This document shows, one piece after another, positions 15,576-24,510 of a DNA stretch of 30,445 nt. Position numbers and translations under genes: made by a program. The notes below the pieces were generated by a model. That model was not told the origin of the DNA, did no database searches, and saw only the letters and a program-made list of their open reading frames with translations. Within the stretch, counting starts at the first letter, position 1; each line of letters opens with the position of its first letter. Source of the stretch: M0108 sp964523415 (lineage in GTDB: Bacteria > Pseudomonadota > Gammaproteobacteria > Chromatiales > Chromatiaceae); assembly GCA_964523415.1 (NCBI GenBank), contig CAZFZB010000023.1, positions 1 through 30,445 on the forward strand, written 5' to 3'.

Positions 15576-17560
15576 TCAGGGTGTCACTATATTGAACCAG
15601 AATTCGAACTTGTCGAGCAGTGCCACGAGCTCTCCCAGCTTTTTCGGGTCTCCGTTGATGGTCACGTTGCCCGCAGCGGTTTCCTTCTCCAGTGTCGTAT
15701 TACCAAGCACCACGTCGTTCAGCGTACTAAGCTTGATCTTCACACTGGCGTCGGCCTTATCGGACTTCGCACCGGCAAGGTGGCTCAGGGCCCCGTTGGA
15801 TAGTTCGACCAGATACTGCTCCTTGGTGTCCGGGAAATTGAAGTTTAGGGTGATCGACTTTCCGGCAGTCTTGGGGCCGTTGAGGCGCATGCCGATGTAA
15901 TCGAAGAACAGATCGAGGCTCATGGCCTTGACCGTATCCGGACTCGCGGTATCGGGTGTGGGCAGTTCCTTGACGCCCTCGCGTAGCTCCTTGGCACCTG
16001 TCAGGTAGAAATTGCGCCAGGGACCGTTTTCACTCTGATAGCCGAGTTGCTCCAATGCATCCGCCTGAAGGTTTCGGGCCGCCTGGTTTTTCGGATCGGC
16101 GAAGACCACGCGATTTACGACCTCGGCGACCCAGCGGTAGTCACCCGCGTCATAGGACTTCTTGGCCTTCGCGAGAACGGCATCGGCACCACCCATGAAC
16201 TCGACGTACTTCTTGCTGGCCTCGATCGGTGGATACACGTGCAGGGTGGCCGGGTTTCCATCGAACCACCCGAGATAGCGTACATAGGTGGCCTTCACGT
16301 CGTGGTGGAGGGTCCCGTAGTAGCCGCGGTTCGACCAATAGGTGGCAAGCGCCTTGGGAAGCTCGACCTCCTCGGCGATCTCGACCATGGTTTCGCCGTG
16401 GTTGGCTAGACGCAGGGTCTGATCGTTAATGTAGCGGTACATGTCGCGCTGCTTGGTGAGATGGTTGATGACCGCCTCGTGGCCAAACACCGGCCAGTGG
16501 TGCATGCCGAAAAGCACGTCAGTGTCCTTGCCCCACATGGCCATGGATTCGTTGATGTACTTGGACCAGGCTAGGGGATCGCGGATCTTGGCGCCGCGCA
16601 GGGAGTAGGTGTTGTGCAGGGTATGGCAGGAGGTCTCGGCCGTGGAGGCCGCCTTTAGATCCTTGATGTGCCTGTGCATTTCCGCGGGCGCCTCGGTGTC
16701 GGGGGCGAGCAGGAACTGGAAGGTCAGACCGTCGATGTTCTCCGTTTGCCCAGTCTTGGTGATGAGTCGGTCGGCGGGATCAGGGTGATGGTGCCGCTCG
16801 ATGTGGTGGTACCGAGCCCGGCGCCGACCTGTCCCTTTGGATCCGCCGGCAACAAGTTGCCGTACATGTAGCTGGCCTGCCGGCTCATCGCCGTCCCAGC
16901 CATGACGTTCTCGGCGACGGCGGCCTTGAGGAAGCCCACGGGCGCGTAGATCTTGACCTTGCCGGACTTGACGTCGGCCTCGTCCACGACGCCGCGCACG
17001 CCGCCATAGTGATCCACATGGCTATGGGAATAGATGACCGCCACCACGGGCTTCTTGGGCCGATTCTGATAGTAGAGGTCCAGGGCGGCCTTGGCGGTTT
17101 CGGTGGAGACCAGTGGGTCGATGACGATGATGCCGGTGTCGCCCTCGACGATCGACATGTTCGACAGGTCGTAGTTGCGGACCTGGTAGATGCGGTCCGC
17201 CACCTGGAACAGCCCGGAGATGTTTATCAACTGCGACTGGCGCCACAGGCTCGGGTTGACCGTATCGGGTGCCTCCGAGCCCTCCTTGATGAACCCAAAC
17301 TTCTTCGGGTCTCAGACGGGACGGCCGTCCTCGGTCTTGATGATCTCGTCGGACAGGGGGGCGATGAAGCCGCGATGGGCGTCATCGAAGGACTGTTTGT
17401 CACCGAACGGAAGCTCCTGAAGGAGCTTGGCGTTTGCGCTCTTGGTGGCAGCGGTCGCGTTTCCCGGGCCTTACTGCCCGACAGCGGGCTGAAGTGCCAA
17501 GCCCACTGCCAAAGCCAAAGCGGTCGCGAATACAGATCGCTTAATTACACATGGATACAT
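15576..17560 (-). pseudogene. alkylsulfatase (SdsA1/BDS1-type metallo-beta-lactamase fold) pseudogene
   Basis: Pieced together, the frame encodes a class III alkylsulfatase, which hydrolyses alkyl sulfate esters such as dodecyl sulfate. From ATG 17560 (AGGAGG ribosome site) there is a signal peptide (VFATALALAVGLALQPAVG), then a TAA at 17471-17473. The family N-terminus follows (GDKQSFDDAHRGFIAPL), then a TGA at 17312-17314 where a Trp is expected (GRPV-stop-DPKK). Next come the substrate-domain start (APDTVNPSLWRQ) and the zinc motif SHSHVDHYGG. A one-base deletion near 16766 (GACTCATC where GACCTCATC would restore frame) is followed by the rest: TEAPAEMHRHI, HTLHNTYSLRGA, the dimerisation domain and a C-terminal SCP2-like domain. 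Three separate lesions make it non-functional as read, although sequence error near a contig end is possible. Confidence 0.88.
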
Positions 17561-17767
17561 CTGGAATTTTCCTCCTGAAACGGACAGTGATCAAAGGTTG
17601 CCGCACGACGCGGCTTGCGCACCAGGGTGCAATGGCCACCCGGGCGCCGGCGTCGATATGGCGAAGTTACCACCACGTTGGTCACGTTAGAACTGGCGTA
17701 GCGCGCACCGCACGCCTGTGGCCGAACGTCTCGATTGTGTACACAGCGAGCGGAATAACTGAGCTCC

Positions 17768-18616
17768 CTAGTTGAGAAACTGCATATTGAACCCGGCAAA
17801 GATCTGCCAGTCGGGCTGGCCCGGACCGCGGTAGACAATCGACGCCTGGGGCTCGACGAAAAGGTTGAAGACCGTCTTACCCTTCTTGATGACCTGGCCG
17901 ATACCGAGCCCCAGGGGGATGCTGTAGGCGTCGTTCTCGAAGTTGTAAACCCAGATCGGGGCGGATCGCAGATAGGTCCCCTTACCGAGCTGGTAGAAGG
18001 CGAATGGCTGAAAGGCACCGGTATTGACATCGGCGCTGGAATCGCTGCCGGCGAAACTGGCCTGCCAGGTGAGGAGATACCCGTATTGAAAGCGCTTCGA
18101 ACGCCCGTCGAAGAGCACATTGGCAAAGCCGCCTGACCACTTCTCCGAACCGAGCCGCTCGTCGGGAGCCGTGGGTGCGGTGATTTGGGGACCCAGGCCG
18201 AAACTCACCGCAGGGTTTCCGGTGTCGAAGAGATAAGCGGCGAACACGTTGATGTCGCCCATGCCAGTCGCCAGATCACCGTTGCTGGCTATAGGGAAGG
18301 TGTTCACCGGAAGGGAGGCGCGCATCAGCCAGCTGGTGCCCGCCACCTCGAAGGGCTTGGCGAAGCGCACCCAGAATTGGTTGCCGTCCTTGTCCGTGTC
18401 GGTGATCCGCCCGATGTAATAGTCCTGGAAGTTCAGGGCGGTCATATTGGCCAGGGGGTTGTTGGCCTGGGCAGCGGCATCGCCGGCACCCTCGGCCCCC
18501 GCCGCAGCCCCTATCAGAGCGACGCCAAGCAGGATGCCTACGGATAACCGTGGCAAGATCCCAGGGGTACAAGGCGTCGGCCATGCGGCCATCGGATGGC
18601 TTTGATGCTCGGGCAT
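17768..18616 (-). CDS. outer-membrane channel-like beta-barrel protein
   Basis: This 282-residue protein has a hydrophobic signal segment (LPRLSVGILLGVALIGAAAG). It then has alternating polar/hydrophobic beta-rich sequence of the 'MetA pathway of phenol degradation' / transporter family type: TGMGDINVFAAYLFD, VSFGLGPQITAPTAPDE, FQPFAFYQLGKGTYLRSAP and an aromatic C-terminal NMQFLN. It is likely an outer-membrane pore for hydrophobic or aromatic compounds. It lies between the arylsulfatase and the alkylsulfatase pseudogene on the same strand, which suggests uptake of sulfate esters or their products (inference). A second Met at 18592 (MAAWPTP) is an alternative start; neither has a strong ribosome site. 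Confidence 0.78.
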   Translation of the reverse strand: MPEHQSHPMAAWPTPCTPGILPRLSVGILLGVALIGAAAGAEGAGDAAAQANNPLANMTALNFQDYYIGRITDTDKDGNQFWVRFAKPFEVAGTSWLMRASLPVNTFPIASNGDLATGMGDINVFAAYLFDTGNPAVSFGLGPQITAPTAPDERLGSEKWSGGFANVLFDGRSKRFQYGYLLTWQASFAGSDSSADVNTGAFQPFAFYQLGKGTYLRSAPIWVYNFENDAYSIPLGLGIGQVIKKGKTVFNLFVEPQASIVYRGPGQPDWQIFAGFNMQFLN

Positions 18617-18687
18617 ATCGGATACCTGCGGGGGACCAACTTTCGGGGCAGCGGCACTCTGCCGTTTCCCGGCTGCGGAACTGACAG

Positions 18688-18719
18688 AGCCCCGCCGGCA
18701 ATAGCTGTCGGACGGGGCT
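18688..18719 (-). terminator. hairpin downstream of arylsulfatase
   Basis: On the minus strand AGCCCCG-T-CCG pairs with CGG-CGGGGCT (10 bp with one bulged T) around an 11-base loop, 20 bases after the arylsulfatase stop. There is no U-run, so it may stabilise the mRNA end or attenuate rather than fully terminate. Confidence 0.55.
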
Positions 18720-18739
18720 TCCTGGCGGTCTACAGGCGC

Positions 18740-20416
18740 TTAGTTGCCGCTCGGTAGAGGGATGCTGACGCCTTCCTTGCCCAACTGGTCCCGAACCCAT
18801 TGGAACTTCTGGTAATTCGAGATCGTGATCGGGCCGGTGTAGACCTCGCTCTGGAGCTTGCGCGGCGGATAGTCGATATAGGTCTTCATCAACTTGCTGA
18901 CCTCTTGGTTCATGGTAACCAGGGTCCAGGTGTGCTCCGTGTAGTTGTTCATGAAAATGTCGTAGCGCTCTTGGGGGTCGGCCCAGAGGTCGAAGACCTG
19001 GGGTGCGGTAGCGACATACTTTTCAGGACCCTTCCAGCCGAGGTTGCTGTCCACCGCGAGTCCCCCGGTCTGGGCCCCGTCGTCGCCGCGCAGGTTGAAG
19101 ACGGCCTTGTAGTTCCCGGCCCGTACTGCACCTGGGCTGAGCTCGTTTTCGGTGAAATAGAACCACGAGGTGCGCGGATCCTTGCCCGTGCCAAACAGCA
19201 CTGGGGTGATGTCGTAGCTGTCAAAGATGATCGGCTGGCCTTCGCGGTCCTTCTCGGGAAGCTTGACCCCGGCGAGCGAGGCGAAGGTCGCCATCAGGTC
19301 GAGGCCGCCGACGATATCATGATTCCGGCTGCCGGCCTTGATCTTGCCAGGCATGACCGCGATGGCTGGGACTCTGCTGCCACCTTCGCGCACCGTACCC
19401 TTGGTGCCGCGGAAGGGCGTGTAGCCGGCGTCGGGATAGACGTCCTGCCAGGCACCGTTGTCTGTGGTGTAGAAGACTAGGGTGTTTTTGTCCAGGCCCA
19501 GTTCCTTGAGCTTATCCATGATGTGACCGACACGGGTGTCGAGTTCGACGACCGAGTCCGCGTACTTGCTCTTGGAAAGGGACTTGTGCTCAAACTCGGG
19601 CGCCGGCAGGTTCGGTTGATGGACCTTCATGAAGTTGACGTTGATAAAGAAGGGTTTAGAGGGATTCTTCGCCGCCTTCTCCAGGAATTCGATCGCCGCC
19701 TTCTCCACATAGCCATCGAAGAAGGGGATGCCGACCACGCCGTCGGGGTAGGTGACGCCGTGCAGGGTAATGGGCTTGCCAGGTTTGTCGACATACTGCC
19801 CATTGATTTTGAAGTCCTCCTTCGCCTTCTCGCCCGCCTTGCCCGAAAGCGAGCCGATGGTCACCTTCTCGAACATGGCTCGCAATTCCGGATCCATGTC
19901 CGGGAACCAGGTCGGGTCGCCATAGGTGTAGGCATTGAGGTGATAGAGGCCAACGTACTTCATCTCGTCGTAGCCCTGGGCATTGGGCAGGGAATAGTCC
20001 GCCTCGCCCAGATGCCACTTGCCCGTGAAGTAGGTCTGATAGCCGCCCTGTTTGAGGACGGAGGCCAGGGTCCATTCCGCCGCTGGCAGCCCTCCCCCCT
20101 GGCCCTGGAAGGCCACGGTCGTCATGCCGCTGCGGTTGGGGATGCGCCCGGTCTGCATCGCGGCGCGGCCCGGGGTGCAACTCGGCTGGGCGTAAAAGTC
20201 GTAGAAGGTCATCCCTTCGTCGGCCATCTTGTCAAGATTGGGGGTGGGCATGCCGCGCCCTTCGCCACCGCCATAGGCCCCGATGTCACCGTAGCCGTGG
20301 TCATCGGCGACGATGAAGAGTATGTTCGGCTTCGCATCGGCAAGGGCGAGGCCAGGCGCGGTGGCCACCAGGAGTGTGGCCAGTGTCGTCGTAGCCAAGG
20401 TTTGTTTTCTGCTCAT
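18740..20416 (-). CDS. exported type I arylsulfatase
   Basis: This 558-residue formylglycine-dependent sulfatase hydrolyses sulfate esters in the periplasm. A signal peptide (TLATTTLATLLVATAPGLALA) precedes the N-terminal metal-binding motif NILFIVADDHGYGD. The catalytic motif C-T-P-G-R begins at C80 (PSCTPGRAAMQTGR); that Cys is converted to formylglycine by a maturation enzyme not in the window. Other family motifs include FFINVNFMKVHQPN and VFYTTDNGAW. The start is ATG 20416, with a GGAG site; the frame extends further upstream, but the signal peptide sets this start. It is 71 bases after the HAD gene and likely co-transcribed with it. The natural substrate is unknown. Confidence 0.93.
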   Translation of the reverse strand: MSRKQTLATTTLATLLVATAPGLALADAKPNILFIVADDHGYGDIGAYGGGEGRGMPTPNLDKMADEGMTFYDFYAQPSCTPGRAAMQTGRIPNRSGMTTVAFQGQGGGLPAAEWTLASVLKQGGYQTYFTGKWHLGEADYSLPNAQGYDEMKYVGLYHLNAYTYGDPTWFPDMDPELRAMFEKVTIGSLSGKAGEKAKEDFKINGQYVDKPGKPITLHGVTYPDGVVGIPFFDGYVEKAAIEFLEKAAKNPSKPFFINVNFMKVHQPNLPAPEFEHKSLSKSKYADSVVELDTRVGHIMDKLKELGLDKNTLVFYTTDNGAWQDVYPDAGYTPFRGTKGTVREGGSRVPAIAVMPGKIKAGSRNHDIVGGLDLMATFASLAGVKLPEKDREGQPIIFDSYDITPVLFGTGKDPRTSWFYFTENELSPGAVRAGNYKAVFNLRGDDGAQTGGLAVDSNLGWKGPEKYVATAPQVFDLWADPQERYDIFMNNYTEHTWTLVTMNQEVSKLMKTYIDYPPRKLQSEVYTGPITISNYQKFQWVRDQLGKEGVSIPLPSGN

Positions 20417-20487
20417 AGGGATCTCCAGGTTAAGGGAATGGTTCTTGGGTAACCAGCGCGCTGTCTCCGCACGGCGAAGCCTCCCTG

Positions 20488-21507
20488 TTACTTGTTGAAG
20501 GCGAAGACGCGGGCCCAATCGTGCTTCATGCTGATGACGACCCAGCCCATCGTCTTGGCCTCGTCCAAGAGCGATTGGGGAAAGGCTCCAAATGGGGTAT
20601 CTGGCAGTCCGTTGGCCGGGCCATAGGCATACTCGCGTTCAGCGTCATCGTGGAGCACCAGCATCATCAGCCGTTGACCGCCCCCGGCGCCGGTCCATTC
20701 CAGCATTTGCTGGTCGCCGGCGGAATTGCCGAAGGCCGCGATGGGTCGCTTACCGATGAATTTGTTGATGCCGACCGGCTTGCCCGTCTTGTCGTCAATG
20801 AAGTCGATCTTAGGCAGTCGTATCAGTTCTGGCTTGCCATCCTTGACCTGATACTCGGTCGCGATGCTGGAGCCAATCACCTGCTCGGGTGGGACGCCGT
20901 AGAGGGCTTCCGTCATCGGCCGCATGAACTCGATTCCTCCCCCGGAGACGATGTAGGTCTTGAAGCCATTGGCGCGCAGGTATGCGAGGAGCTCGACCAT
21001 CGGCTGGTAGGTCAGATCGGTATAGGGCCGATTGAAGCGCGGATCGCGCGCCTTGGCCAACCAGTCCTTGACGATGGCCTCGAACTCGGCGGTGCTCATG
21101 CCTGCGTGGGAGGCCATGACCAGCTCCAGCAGGCCCTTTTCACCCATCGCGGCCAAGGCCTTGGGGTCATTGTTGAGCACGGCCTTGTATGGCTGTTGGT
21201 CCTTCCACTCCGGGTGCTGTGGCGCTAGGTCCTTGACCCGGTCCAGGGCGAAGGCGAGCTGAGTGTAGATGGGATGCTCGACCCACAGGGTGCCGTCGTT
21301 GTCGAAGGTGGCGATGCGCTCCGCGGGCGGGACAAAGTCGGGCGAACCTTCCTTCGTCACCCTCGCTACAAAGGCGACGATAGACCCTTTGGTCAAGCCA
21401 TCGTTCCAGGATGGCAGCGGGTCACCAGGAGGGAGGGCGGCCTGGGCATTGAAACCCAGCACCCAGGTTTGGAGGAGTACGACGATGAAACCGCATGTCT
21501 TTGTCAT
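20488..21507 (-). CDS. exported HAD-superfamily hydrolase
   Basis: This 339-residue protein has an N-terminal signal segment (GFIVVLLQTWVLGFNAQA) and the HAD motif I TFDNDGTLW (D69, D71). A motif II-like YIVSGGG and a motif III/IV FGNSAGDQQM follow. It is a periplasmic phosphatase-like enzyme of the haloacid dehalogenase superfamily; the substrate is unknown. The ATG at 21507 is chosen because it starts the signal peptide, and the longer frame upstream is unconvincing. It heads the minus-strand run HAD-arylsulfatase-channel-alkylsulfatase, so a phosphate- or sulfate-ester scavenging role is reasonable inference. Confidence 0.85.
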   Translation of the reverse strand: MTKTCGFIVVLLQTWVLGFNAQAALPPGDPLPSWNDGLTKGSIVAFVARVTKEGSPDFVPPAERIATFDNDGTLWVEHPIYTQLAFALDRVKDLAPQHPEWKDQQPYKAVLNNDPKALAAMGEKGLLELVMASHAGMSTAEFEAIVKDWLAKARDPRFNRPYTDLTYQPMVELLAYLRANGFKTYIVSGGGIEFMRPMTEALYGVPPEQVIGSSIATEYQVKDGKPELIRLPKIDFIDDKTGKPVGINKFIGKRPIAAFGNSAGDQQMLEWTGAGGGQRLMMLVLHDDAEREYAYGPANGLPDTPFGAFPQSLLDEAKTMGWVVISMKHDWARVFAFNK

Positions 21508-21886
21508 GGTTGTCTTACGAAGGAAGATAAGGGGCTGGCAAATTCTCGGTTCTGAGCCACTCACCGGGTCCATGGATGCCGATGTAGTGACCGTGACGGT
21601 TGAGGATCGGGGCGCTTGATGGTTCGTCAGGGGACCTGGTTCCAAATCCGGATGGGGCCACCTTTACAGGGGCCGATGCAAACTTCAAGGGATCTGGCCA
21701 ATATATCGTTGCATCCCCGAGAAATGAAGTTACCGGGGATTTTATGCTAGTGACCCGGACTGCACCTATGCGATTCCGGCAAATTTCCATGACCTTTCCA
21801 TGAACGTCGGAGGTGGTTTCCGGTCTGCTGGGCCATGGGCGAGGCCTGGATTCAGTGCCTTTGACAGATCCTTCTGGGAGGCACCC
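21508..21886. other. intergenic region upstream of HAD gene with hairpin
   Basis: No gene is recognised in this 379-base stretch. At 21713-21740 ATCCCCG and CGGGGAT form a 7-bp stem with a 14-base loop, followed on the plus strand by TTTTATG. This could terminate a plus-strand transcript or be an operator for the minus-strand HAD promoter. Short open frames here have no family features. Confidence 0.5.
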
Positions 21887-22051
21887 ATGCCGTGGGCGAC
21901 GGTGTCTGACCGGAAGTGCCATCCTGTGGATCCGGAACTGCGGACCTGGATCAAGCACCTCGCGCTCCCTGCCCTGTGCCCGGTGGCGCGGGTCATAGAG
22001 CGGCCCCTGCCTTACGCCTTCCGCGACGAACTGGACCTGAACCCGACTTGA
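21887..22051 (+). CDS. possible 54-residue protein
   Basis: The ATG has a strong GGGAGG ribosome site five bases upstream, and the frame encodes 54 residues with balanced composition. The protein begins MPWATVSDRKCHPVDPEL and ends with RPLPYAFRDELDLNPT. It has one Trp near the start, a second Trp, two Cys, and no signal or membrane segment. It ends 105 bases before a GNAT gene on the same strand. I do not recognise it. The ribosome site and non-repetitive sequence support it being real, but it could still be chance. Confidence 0.45.
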   Translation: MPWATVSDRKCHPVDPELRTWIKHLALPALCPVARVIERPLPYAFRDELDLNPT

Positions 22052-22094
22052 ATAAGAGTACCGGGGAGGCCATTATTGCTGCATTGCACAATAG

Positions 22095-22138
22095 AACCCG
22101 CCCAGGCGGTGATCCCGCCTCTTCTCGGGCTCTTTTTG
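22095..22138 (+). promoter_or_regulatory. terminator-like hairpin in GNAT leader
   Basis: An inner stem AGGCGG-TGATC-CCGCCT sits inside an outer CCCG/CGGG pairing and is followed by CTCTTTTT. It lies between the possible small protein and the GNAT start at 22157. It may terminate the upstream transcript or act as an attenuator for the acetyltransferase gene. Confidence 0.5.
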
Positions 22139-22156
22139 GCCGGTAGGAGGCTTTCC

Positions 22157-22942
22157 ATGCGTGAACGATCCAACCCTGATCCCTCGATCGCCAATACCAG
22201 GCAACTGGCTGATGGTTCAGTCTATGTGATCCGGGCCTCGCGCCCGGACGACCATGAATTGTTGTTGCGTTGCTTCGCGGCGCTCTCGCCAGGCTCCCGT
22301 CGTAAGCGCTTCTTCATCGAAAAACCGACCCTGACCCAGGGTGATCAGGAGCGGTTGCTCAGGATCGATGGGCATGACCATCTGGCCTTCGTGGCGGTTC
22401 GCGTCGATGCGGAGGGCCGGGAATTGGAGCCCCTGGGCTTCGCCCGCTGCCATCGTCTAGAACCCGGGGGAAAGATTGCCGAGCTTGCCATGGCCACGGT
22501 AGATGAGGCTCAGGGCTTGGGGGTGGGCTTCGCCCTCCTCATCCGGCTGATCATGGCGGCTCGGGACGAGGGCATCACCCATTTCTGGTTCGAGGTGCTG
22601 GCAGAAAATCACGGCATGCGCCGCTTGGCCCACCTCATCGGGGCCAAGGCTACCTGGGGGGATGAGGGCAACCTGGAGTACGATTGCCTCCTGGCCGAAG
22701 CCCTTTGCAAGGTCCCCGCCCACCCGGAGCAGCTTACCCCTTCCAATCCGACGCAACCAGAACCGGAACAGGATTGGCCCTGGTATCTGGACCCCGCCCT
22801 GTGGCTGGAACCCTGGACCGAGACCTGGCGTTCCGAACTGGCCAGATACCTTAGCCTGTTGGAGGCCGCCAACGAGGATGTCAACCATTGGCTGGCGTGG
22901 CAAGGTCCCTTCTGTAACCCTGACTGGCGCTGGGCGGCCTAA
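22157..22942 (+). CDS. GNAT family N-acetyltransferase
   Basis: This 261-residue protein has a GNAT domain over about residues 20-185. The acetyl-CoA-binding motif A is VDEAQGLGVGFALL (Q119-x-x-G-x-G), followed by GITHFWFEVLAENHGMRRL, the typical next strand and helix. The C-terminal 70 residues, rich in Trp and Pro (DWPWYLDPALWLEPW), are an extra segment of unknown role. The ATG at 22157 is set by a TAGGAGG site. The substrate is unknown. It converges on the alpha/beta hydrolase gene with only 37 bases between stop codons. Confidence 0.85.
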   Translation: MRERSNPDPSIANTRQLADGSVYVIRASRPDDHELLLRCFAALSPGSRRKRFFIEKPTLTQGDQERLLRIDGHDHLAFVAVRVDAEGRELEPLGFARCHRLEPGGKIAELAMATVDEAQGLGVGFALLIRLIMAARDEGITHFWFEVLAENHGMRRLAHLIGAKATWGDEGNLEYDCLLAEALCKVPAHPEQLTPSNPTQPEPEQDWPWYLDPALWLEPWTETWRSELARYLSLLEAANEDVNHWLAWQGPFCNPDWRWAA

Positions 22943-22968
22943 CCCGATTCGATGCTGCCGTGGACCAA

Positions 22969-22994
22969 CCCACCGCGCCTTAAGGCGCGGTGGG
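22969..22994. terminator. 26-bp perfect palindrome, bidirectional terminator
   Basis: CCCACCGCGCCTT and its exact complement AAGGCGCGGTGGG are joined without spacer. The palindrome covers the stop codon of the minus-strand hydrolase (22980-22982) and lies 27 bases after the GNAT stop, so it can end both convergent transcripts. There is no clear U-run on either side. Confidence 0.7.
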
Positions 22995-24479
22995 GCTCGC
23001 CTTCTTCTCTGGCCCCGAGGCCTGGGCCAGCCAGTCCAGGATCCGCCGCTCCTGATAGTCATAGAAGGGATTGTGCCTCTGGCGCAACAGCCAGTTGCCG
23101 GGAAGTTTGAGGACGCCATTCTCGCCCCGGATGGCCAATTGACCAAGAAAGATCTGATGAGGGTCCGCGGGGGGCTGGCGACCGTAAAGGAGATCATCGG
23201 GGGGAAAGGGTAAGGCGACATGCGAAAGGGCAATGACGTCATCCGGCCAGGCTACCTCCAGGGACTCGCTGGCTGTGAAATCGGCGGCGAAGGGAGGCTT
23301 GTAGTCTGCCAGGACCTCGCGGCTATCTGAGGAGGCGTTACGGATGAAAGTGATGGCAAAGGGCAGGGTATCGTCTGACAGCAGACGCTTGGTCAAGCCC
23401 CCCGCGTCGGTGATGAGGAGTGGGGCAATGAGGTCGAAGCGGTTGATGTCGTAGAGGACGAGTTCGTGGTGTTCCGGTGCCAGATGCTTGAGCAGTCCAT
23501 CGGCTACGGCTCTCGCCGATACCGTGGCATCCACCGCCGAGAGCAGGACCAGCGTCGGAGGGAAATCTTTGATGGGCCCAGAGTTCGCAAGTTGCCGTAG
23601 CCGACCCGTCACGCCCTGGGTCATGCGATGTACCTGGAGGCTGGCGTTGGCGGTGAAGGAGTTATACCGGAAGGGGTCGAATTCGGGCATGATCGCGGTC
23701 CAAGCCAGCCGTTCTAGACCCGGCAACTGGCCCAGTCGTACTAGCCAGGGTGTCAGACTGGCCACGCGGGTGAGGCCAACGGCCGGGGAGATCAGTACCA
23801 GGCTGGCGGGCTCCTGGTACTTGTCATCGGCCCGGGCTTCGAGGCTGAAGTCCAGGGCTAGGGCCGCGCCCGTGGAATAGCCGATGATGTGAATGGGCTT
23901 GCCGGACATGACCCCAGCCAGATGCCTCATACCCAGACGCACCGCCGCTGCCATGTCTTCCCAGGTCACCCCCAACAACCCGGAGGGAATGGCGCCATGA
24001 CCCGGAAGCCTGAGGCCCAGTACCCGGTAGCCGGCTTGACCCAGGGCCTTGCCCAAGGCATGGAGGCTGTAGGGGCCATCCGACATGCCATGCAGCAGCA
24101 GGACCGCACCCCGGGGGTTGGGGGGGATGATTTCATAACTCTGGTTCCAGTTGGGGTCCAACGCCCGAGGATCGGCGGCACTGCCTGAGCTGTAGCGAAC
24201 CAGGATCTGCTCGGGGCCCTGGGGCGTGTGCGCATAGATCTGAGCATCCATCTCGTCAAAGAGGCGCGTCTCCAAGGCCCGATATTCGACCAGGGTCTGG
24301 ACTTGGTCTGCCTTGTCGATGGTGAATTCCTCTGTCACTTCAATCTCATGCCAGGGCTGCATGGGTGGACCATCCAAGGCCCAAAGGACATAGAGGAGTT
24401 GGACACCCGCCAGGAAGCCCAAGAAGGCGATCCCCAGGTAGAGCCCCAACTTCTTGACGGATCGAAGGGCTAGGTTCAT
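22980..24479 (-). CDS. membrane-anchored alpha/beta hydrolase
   Basis: This 499-residue protein has an N-terminal transmembrane anchor (about 11-34). An alpha/beta hydrolase fold follows, with the oxyanion-hole region LLHGMSDGPYS (H130, G131) and the nucleophile elbow GYSTG (S202). The region after about residue 385 is an extra C-terminal part (DVIALSHVALPFPPDDLLYG). It is likely a lipase- or esterase-like enzyme on the periplasmic side; the substrate is unknown. The gene follows the AI-2E permease by 31 bases and is probably in one transcript with it. The C-terminal codons run into the palindromic terminator. Confidence 0.85.
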   Translation of the reverse strand: MNLALRSVKKLGLYLGIAFLGFLAGVQLLYVLWALDGPPMQPWHEIEVTEEFTIDKADQVQTLVEYRALETRLFDEMDAQIYAHTPQGPEQILVRYSSGSAADPRALDPNWNQSYEIIPPNPRGAVLLLHGMSDGPYSLHALGKALGQAGYRVLGLRLPGHGAIPSGLLGVTWEDMAAAVRLGMRHLAGVMSGKPIHIIGYSTGAALALDFSLEARADDKYQEPASLVLISPAVGLTRVASLTPWLVRLGQLPGLERLAWTAIMPEFDPFRYNSFTANASLQVHRMTQGVTGRLRQLANSGPIKDFPPTLVLLSAVDATVSARAVADGLLKHLAPEHHELVLYDINRFDLIAPLLITDAGGLTKRLLSDDTLPFAITFIRNASSDSREVLADYKPPFAADFTASESLEVAWPDDVIALSHVALPFPPDDLLYGRQPPADPHQIFLGQLAIRGENGVLKLPGNWLLRQRHNPFYDYQERRILDWLAQASGPEKKASPTAP

Positions 24480-24510
24480 GGCAAAACTCGGCGGATCAAG
24501 TGGCTAGGTT

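Noticed and set aside
15344..17473. Stop-codon recoding (TGA read as Trp or selenocysteine) to explain the interrupted genes
   Set aside because: One of the stops is TAA, a frameshift is also present, and intact neighbours use TGA as a normal stop (nirC, nirF, norQ). Decay or sequence error is simpler.
21600..21803. 67-residue plus-strand frame upstream of the 54-residue protein
   Set aside because: No ribosome site, contains the 21713-21740 hairpin and has no family features.
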